DNA of 39,290 nt from a virus. Positions within the stretch are counted from its first letter, which is position 1, and each line of letters starts with the position of its first letter. The notes under the pieces were generated by a model, which saw only the letters and a list, made by a program, of their open reading frames with translations, made no database searches and had not been told where the DNA came from. Where the stretch lies: the IMG/VR virus record IMGVR_UViG_3300046736_000044, positions 1-39,290 of that record; one strand, written 5' to 3'. Made by a program: the position numbers and the translations under genes. Positions 35,067-39,290 of this stretch are shown here, in pieces.

Positions 35067-36927
35067 CGCCGCACTGCTCGGCAAGGGATTGTTGGAGATC
35101 TACTCCGACGCCGAGCTGCAACTGCTGGATCTGATCGGTAGGGCGATCACGAGGGGGATTGATACGCCGTCGTGGCGTGAGCATCAACTGATCGCTGTGC
35201 AAACCCTGCGGGCGCAAACGTTGAAGCTGACGAAGGACTTGGAGAAGGCCGGGACGAAGGCCGCGGGGGATGCTGTGCTCGCCGGGTACAACCGGGGCGC
35301 AGCCGTCGCAGGTATCGACCTCGCCCGGCTCGGCGGGTCGACCACGGGGGCGTTCGGGGGTGTCGACACACGCGCGGTTCAAGCGCTGACCTCGGCTGCG
35401 GGGGATCAGATACGGGACACGGGTTTGGTGATCAGGTCGCAGCAGGAGGCGATCTACCGGGATGTGGTGCAGCAGACCGCCGGCCGGCAACTAACCGCCG
35501 GCATGACCAGGCGGGACGCCTCGTGGGATGCCATGCAAACGTGGGCCGACCGCGGCGTTACCGGGTTCGTTGACAGGGCCGGCCGATCCTGGTCAATGAC
35601 GTCCTATGCGGAGATGATCGGCAGGACCGCCGCGACACAGGCCATCATGCAAGGGCACCGGGACCGGCTGGTCGACGCCGGCCGGGACCTCGTGATGATC
35701 TCCGACGCACCGGAAGAGTGCGAACGGTGCCGACCGTGGGAGGGCAAGGTCCTTTCCCTCACAGGGCAGACCAGGGCGGGCACGTACACCGCCGCGGAAA
35801 CGTCCTACGTTGTGGCCGGCACGCTCGCACAAGCGACCGCGGCCGGGCTGTTTCACCCGAACTGCCGGCACCGGACGACCGCTTACCTGCCAGGGATCAC
35901 CCCGCCACTGTTGGACACGGAGGACCCCGAGGGGGACAAGCTCAGGCAGCAACAACGCTACCGGGAGCGGCATATCCGGGAGTTGAAGCGGAAGGCGCAG
36001 ACGGCCCGGACGATGACGCCGAACAGTCCGGCCGCCGCGATCGCCGCGAAGCGGTTGCGCACTGCACAGGCTGATTTCAAGGTGTGGCGTGATGTGAACG
36101 GGCGGAAGGACCTCGCCTACCGCACATCGATTAAGACACCGACGGCTCGGCCGGTGGCGCCGCGTGTCCCGGACGTGCCCGCCGAGCTCGTCCCGGACCC
36201 GAAGCCGAAGCGCACGCCCAGGACACCACCGGCTGACATGCGGGATTGGAACACCCGGGAGCTACGCACCGCATCCGACGCCGACATAGAGGCAGCGTTG
36301 CAATCCGCTCTAGCGGAGGACCACCCCGGGGCCGACAGGATCATCACCGAGCTCGACCGGCGGGACTCCCTGCCGATGCTGGAAGCGCAACGCGCCGAAC
36401 GTCGCCGGCTCGCGGTGGAAGCGCAACGGGCGAAGCGGGCCGACACGAGGGCTGCAGCGATGCAGGCGAAGGCCGGCGAGGTGACCCGCCGGATCGACGC
36501 CGGGGAGGACCCGCGCTCGGCGTATGCGGATGTGATGGGTGTGTCGATTGAGAAGCAGTTGAAGGCGGAGGCGTTCCAACGGCTGAAGGCGTCCGGGTCA
36601 CGCGGGGACACGTTGGATCAGATGATCCGGTCCGATTACAACGACGAGGTTTACCGGTTGTGGAACGCAGCGGAGGACGACTGCCGCGGCCAGTTGTTGA
36701 ACCGGGAGGGTGAGGCGTGGAATGCGAAACACGCCGACCGGCCGGGCCTGCAGATCGACCCGTTGGACTTGTTCACCGGCCCGGAAAAGCGGGCACGTAA
36801 GTGGGCGTCGGACGAGCTGAAGGCGTGGTGGGATCGGAACGGGCGGCCGACGTTGGAGCAGTACCGGGCGCAGGTCATTTCGGGGACGCAGAAACGGGAG
36901 CGGGGCACGGATGATTTCCTGGTGTGA
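35047..36927 (+). CDS. MuF-like minor capsid protein with long C-terminal extension
   Basis: A 626-residue protein from ATG 35047 (within the portal gene end). Residues about 140-290 carry the Phage_min_cap2/MuF pattern: AEMIGRTAATQAIMQGHRDR, CERCRPWEGKVLSLTG (Cys225, Cys228) and LFHPNCRHRTTAYLPG (His270). After a Pro-rich linker a 300-residue charged helical region follows (MLEAQRAERRRLAVEAQRAK, LDQMIRSDYNDEVYRLWNAA). MuF proteins enter the head and may be ejected with DNA. The C-terminal extension could be a capsid-internal or effector part; I see no toxin motif. Confidence 0.85.
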   Translation: MPVSPADAALLGKGLLEIYSDAELQLLDLIGRAITRGIDTPSWREHQLIAVQTLRAQTLKLTKDLEKAGTKAAGDAVLAGYNRGAAVAGIDLARLGGSTTGAFGGVDTRAVQALTSAAGDQIRDTGLVIRSQQEAIYRDVVQQTAGRQLTAGMTRRDASWDAMQTWADRGVTGFVDRAGRSWSMTSYAEMIGRTAATQAIMQGHRDRLVDAGRDLVMISDAPEECERCRPWEGKVLSLTGQTRAGTYTAAETSYVVAGTLAQATAAGLFHPNCRHRTTAYLPGITPPLLDTEDPEGDKLRQQQRYRERHIRELKRKAQTARTMTPNSPAAAIAAKRLRTAQADFKVWRDVNGRKDLAYRTSIKTPTARPVAPRVPDVPAELVPDPKPKRTPRTPPADMRDWNTRELRTASDADIEAALQSALAEDHPGADRIITELDRRDSLPMLEAQRAERRRLAVEAQRAKRADTRAAAMQAKAGEVTRRIDAGEDPRSAYADVMGVSIEKQLKAEAFQRLKASGSRGDTLDQMIRSDYNDEVYRLWNAAEDDCRGQLLNREGEAWNAKHADRPGLQIDPLDLFTGPEKRARKWASDELKAWWDRNGRPTLEQYRAQVISGTQKRERGTDDFLV

Positions 36928-36945
36928 CACTAGCCCGGTTAGCGT
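36928..36945 (+). promoter_or_regulatory. Late promoter/operator variant before head assembly genes
   Basis: CACTAG-CCCGG-TTAGCG (36928-36944) aligns base for base with the P2 operator except in the right arm, and contains -10-like TAGCGT (36940-36945). No good -35. ATG 36957 is 11 bases after the -10, giving a leader of only a few bases. Same type as 10885-10902. Confidence 0.5.
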
Positions 36946-36956
36946 AGGGTGGGCGC

Positions 36957-37166
36957 ATGGGTGCTGACGGCCTAGGGCCGGGGCTCGACTCTTACGTGCG
37001 GGCGCAGGGCAGGCGGGCCGCCGAGCGGTTCAAGCGGGGCGAAGGCGCGACCCGCTGCCCGTACGACGCCAACGCCGGGCTCACGTCGGCCCGGTTGGCT
37101 CGGGCGTGGACCGAGGCACACCGGGAAACCCTGCAACCACCCGACCCGAAACCCCTACCCACCTGA
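36957..37166 (+). CDS. Small protein between MuF and scaffold genes
   Basis: A 69-residue basic protein from ATG 36957, behind a late operator variant. It is hydrophilic and partly helical (LDSYVRAQGRRAAERFKRGE, TSARLARAWTEAHRETLQPP) with a single CPYD motif. The pattern resembles small actinophage proteins located between MuF and scaffold. It has no ribosome site. Role unknown, perhaps head assembly. Confidence 0.6.
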   Translation: MGADGLGPGLDSYVRAQGRRAAERFKRGEGATRCPYDANAGLTSARLARAWTEAHRETLQPPDPKPLPT

Positions 37167-37211
37167 TGCCGCGGGTTTACCCTGTGATCACCACCGACAC
37201 AGGGAGTAACC

Positions 37212-37979
37212 ATGCACGGAACGATCCTGCCAGCACCGACGATGATCGGAAGGCGGAAAGATGGCCGACCAATTTGGCTCGCCCAAGGCGGCGCGGAGGA
37301 CGCAGGCGGGGCCGGTGGCACTGGGGCCGGCGCCGGTGACCCGGGTGGCGACCAGGGCGGCACAGGTAGCAGCGCGGGAAGCGTGGCGGGCCAGGCTGCT
37401 GCGGCTGGCGGCGCAGCGCAGGGCATCACGACGGACGACCCGACAGAACTGAAAGCCATCATCGCCCGGTTGCAGGGTGAGGCCGCCACCGCTGGCGGGA
37501 AGTCGCGGGACGCCGCCCGTGCCGCGGCCGCCGCCGACGCTGAGAAGGCGTTGACAACGAAGATCGCCGCCGCGCTCGGGCTCACCCCGGACGAGAAGGC
37601 CGACCCTGTGAAGCTCACACAGCAGGTGGAGCAGTTGACCGCCGCGAACGTGGAACGGGACCGGGAACTCAGCATCTACCGGATGGCGCTCGCCCCGGGT
37701 ATGGGTGTCGACGTTGGCCGGTTGCTGGACTCCCGCTCTTTCATGCGCGCCGTTTCGAGCATCGACCCGAACGGGGACACGGCCGAGCAGGACATCAAAA
37801 CAAAGATCACCGAAGCGCTAACATCAGATCCGACACTACGGGCACGCGCAGGTGGCGCGGCCGGTGGCAGCTTGGAACACTCCGGCGGGGCCGGTGACCA
37901 GCGGAACCCAGATCTGTCGAAGCTCCACGGAACTGATCTCCTCGCCGGGGCGTACGCCGCCGGACCCCACTCGAAGTAA
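37212..37979 (+). CDS. Scaffolding protein
   Basis: A 255-residue protein from ATG 37212, with CAGGGAG upstream. It has the scaffold composition: a flexible Gly/Ala-rich region (residues about 25-75: GGAGGTGAGAGDPGGDQGGT), then a long charged coiled coil (TELKAIIARLQGEAATAGG, KLTQQVEQLTAANVERDREL, SIYRMALAPGMG), then a C-terminal region that would bind capsid subunits (LHGTDLLAGAYAAGPHSK). It directly precedes the major capsid gene, as expected. The protein should be removed or lost before packaging. Confidence 0.88.
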   Translation: MHGTILPAPTMIGRRKDGRPIWLAQGGAEDAGGAGGTGAGAGDPGGDQGGTGSSAGSVAGQAAAAGGAAQGITTDDPTELKAIIARLQGEAATAGGKSRDAARAAAAADAEKALTTKIAAALGLTPDEKADPVKLTQQVEQLTAANVERDRELSIYRMALAPGMGVDVGRLLDSRSFMRAVSSIDPNGDTAEQDIKTKITEALTSDPTLRARAGGAAGGSLEHSGGAGDQRNPDLSKLHGTDLLAGAYAAGPHSK

Positions 37980-37988
37980 GGAAACCCG

Positions 37989-38942
37989 ATGGCCGTAACC
38001 CTGGCGCAGTCCGCGACGATCAGCCAGAACGACCTGCAGCGCGGTGTGCTGGAGACGTTCGTGCAGGAATCCCCCGTACTTGACCGGCTGCCTTTGAAGA
38101 CGATCCAGGGCAACGCCTACGCATACAACCAGGAAAGCACCCTGCCGGGTGTTGCGTTCCGGCTCGTGAACGAGGCGTACACCGAGTCGACCGGCACGTT
38201 CAACCAGGCAACGGAGTCGCTGGTCATCCTCGGTGGTGACGCCGACGTGGACCGGTTCATCGTGCAGACCCGCGGGAACCTGAACGACCAGCGCGCCGAG
38301 CAGACCAAACTGAAGGTCAAGGCCGCCGCCTACAAGTTCCAGGACCATTTCTTCAACGGTGACGTGACCGTTGATACCAAGGGCTTCGATGGGTTGAAGA
38401 AGCGCCTCACCGGTGCGCAGGTCATTTCCGCCGGCACGAACGGTATCCCCGCGTCCGGGTCGCAGGCGTTGGCGATGGCATTCATGGATCAGCTTGACCT
38501 GTTGATCGCCGCTGTCCCGGGCATCAATTCCACCAACGGTGCGCTGTACGCCAACTCCGCGATCCTGCCTCGGCTCCGCTCGGGTGCCCGGTGGGCCGGT
38601 GGGTTCGACACCGTGCGGGAGGACGCCACCGGGAAGCGTGTTCTCACGTACAACGGCATTCCGATCCTCGACCCGGGTGACAACCTCGCCGGTGCCCGCA
38701 TCCTGCCGCAGACGGAAACGCAGGGCGCATCCTCGGTTGCGTCCAGCATCTACGCGGTGAAGTTCGGGGCCGACGAGTCCGACCGTGGGGTGACCGGGCT
38801 GACGAACGGTGGAGTGATGGTTGACGACCTCGGCCTGTTGCAGTCGCAGCCCGTTTACCGGACCCGCATCGAGTTCTACTGTGGTCTCGCGGTGTTCGGT
38901 GGCAAGGCCGCCGCACGGTTGCAGGGTGTTCTAGCGTCCTAG
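37989..38942 (+). CDS. Major capsid protein
   Basis: A 317-residue protein from ATG 37989 with AAGGAAA just upstream. Position after the scaffold and sequence (ETFVQESPVLDRLPLKTIQG, KLKVKAAAYKFQDHFFNGDV, TNGALYANSAILPRLRSGAR, KRVLTYNGIPILDPGD and the C-terminal YCGLAVFGGKAAARLQGVL) fit an HK97-fold capsid subunit of the DUF2184-like type. HK97-fold is inferred from order and pattern. There is no separate head protease gene, in line with a scaffold that is simply expelled. Confidence 0.93.
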   Translation: MAVTLAQSATISQNDLQRGVLETFVQESPVLDRLPLKTIQGNAYAYNQESTLPGVAFRLVNEAYTESTGTFNQATESLVILGGDADVDRFIVQTRGNLNDQRAEQTKLKVKAAAYKFQDHFFNGDVTVDTKGFDGLKKRLTGAQVISAGTNGIPASGSQALAMAFMDQLDLLIAAVPGINSTNGALYANSAILPRLRSGARWAGGFDTVREDATGKRVLTYNGIPILDPGDNLAGARILPQTETQGASSVASSIYAVKFGADESDRGVTGLTNGGVMVDDLGLLQSQPVYRTRIEFYCGLAVFGGKAAARLQGVLAS

Positions 38943-38944
38943 TC

Positions 38945-38990
38945 GGTGGGTGCCCGGTTCCCTGTGTCGGATCAGGACCGGGCGCCCACC
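38945..38990 (+). terminator. 14-bp hairpin after the capsid gene, no U-tract
   Basis: Arms GGTGGGTGCCCGGT (38945-38958) and ACCGGGCGCCCACC (38977-38990) pair fully with one G-T wobble; loop 18 bases. It lies 2 bases after the capsid stop and may reduce read-through so that capsid message accumulates. The 105-base gap 38943-39047 otherwise holds no gene. Confidence 0.8.
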
Positions 38991-39047
38991 CTTCGGGGAA
39001 TACTTAGATCCGGCACCCACACCCACACAAGCCAGGGAGCGCGAACC

Positions 39048-39290
39048 ATGACCGCACGTAAGACCGCTGACAAGGACACCGAGGCCGCTGTGGCGCCGCA
39101 GGTTGTCCCGGATGAGACCCGCTTGGACACCGACGTGCACGCACCGGCGACGAACGCACCGGGGGACGCACCGGCCGACACGACCGACCCGACGGAGCGG
39201 GCTTCCACGATCGTGCCGCAGGCGCCGTCCGCTGAGGCGTTGGCCGCCGGGACGATCCTCGGGGCTGTCCCGATCCGGCAGGACGTTGCT
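39048..39290 (+). CDS. Small protein after the capsid gene, 5' part (continues at base 2)
   Basis: ATG 39048, in AGGGAGCGCGAACC context, opens the protein that continues across the circular junction to 250 (116 + 250 bases, 121 residues in all). The N-terminus (TARKTADKDTEAAVAPQVVP, DETRLDTDVHAPATNAPG) is Lys/Ala/Asp-rich and probably disordered. Role unknown; position after the capsid gene suggests a head-associated function. Confidence 0.85.
   Translation, partial: MTARKTADKDTEAAVAPQVVPDETRLDTDVHAPATNAPGDAPADTTDPTERASTIVPQAPSAEALAAGTILGAVPIRQDVA
39164..39290. repeat. Terminal direct repeat, right copy (assembly overlap)
   Basis: Exact copy of 1-127. Removing it gives a 39,163-bp circle with an intact gene across the junction. 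Confidence 0.95.

Noticed and set aside
35047-36927. MuF protein as a polymorphic toxin
   Set aside because: The C-terminal extension is a charged helical region without a recognisable nuclease, ADP-ribosyltransferase or deaminase motif, and no immunity gene is adjacent.
1-39290. tRNA genes
   Set aside because: I saw no cloverleaf with a TTCGA-type T-loop and acceptor stem; a dedicated scan would be needed to exclude one fully.

Overview
The window looks like one complete, circularly permuted genome of a tailed siphovirus that infects a high-GC actinobacterium. The first 127 bases (1-127) recur exactly as the last 127 (39164-39290), so the non-redundant molecule is 39,163 bp and one gene is split across the ends. 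Every credible gene is on the + strand, most stop and start codons overlap (ATGA, GTGA, TGATG), GC is high, and GTG starts are frequent. I saw no tRNA, integrase, DNA polymerase, primase or helicase. The host genus cannot be read from the sequence. The lack of a recognisable mycolylarabinogalactan esterase (LysB) argues weakly against a mycolic-acid host.

Layout around the circle. Packaging and head: HTH protein that may be the small terminase (27869), large terminase (32193), portal (33489), MuF-like protein (35047), scaffold (37212), major capsid (37989). After the junction come head-tail connector genes (365-1912), the major tail protein with an IPT/TIG domain (1968), tail assembly chaperones with a -1 frameshift at CCCAAAA (2724-3433), tape measure (3430), and distal tail, hub and minor tail genes (6453-9787). 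A lysis block follows (9868-12931: membrane/coiled-coil protein, 3-TM protein, amidase endolysin, lysozyme-like protein, 2-TM holin). Then come host-surface proteins (12943-17961), including a 1025-residue fibre with a DUF4038/GH140-like glycosidase domain between two arrays of 24-residue repeats.

The early/accessory arm (17962-32188) opens at a promoter that is almost entirely one 13-bp-arm palindrome, directly before a small HTH gene. It holds an ERF-type annealing protein, a Dam-like N6-adenine methyltransferase, a two-domain sliding-clamp-like protein fused to an FtsK-gamma-like winged helix, a replication-initiator-like gene carrying a DnaA box and iterons, a C5-cytosine methyltransferase containing a second meaningful reading frame, RusA resolvase, HNH endonuclease, ribbon-helix-helix proteins, a secreted mini-protein, a third methyltransferase and an r1t-type holin.

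How it seems to work. A shared operator (CACTAG-N5-CTAGTG) lies between the -35 and -10 of three strong sigma70-like promoters (17966, 22726, 25952). Two of these would give leaderless mRNAs, one of them for the HTH protein itself, a probable autoregulator. A second signal, CACCCGACCAA, occurs exactly five times, each shortly upstream of a start codon. Replication probably recruits host machinery through the initiator/origin and the clamp homologue; ERF plus RusA handle recombination; three methyltransferases probably modify DNA against host restriction. Late genes have weaker variants of the operator/-10 (TAGCGT at 10897 and 36940) without a good -35, suggesting a different mode of activation.
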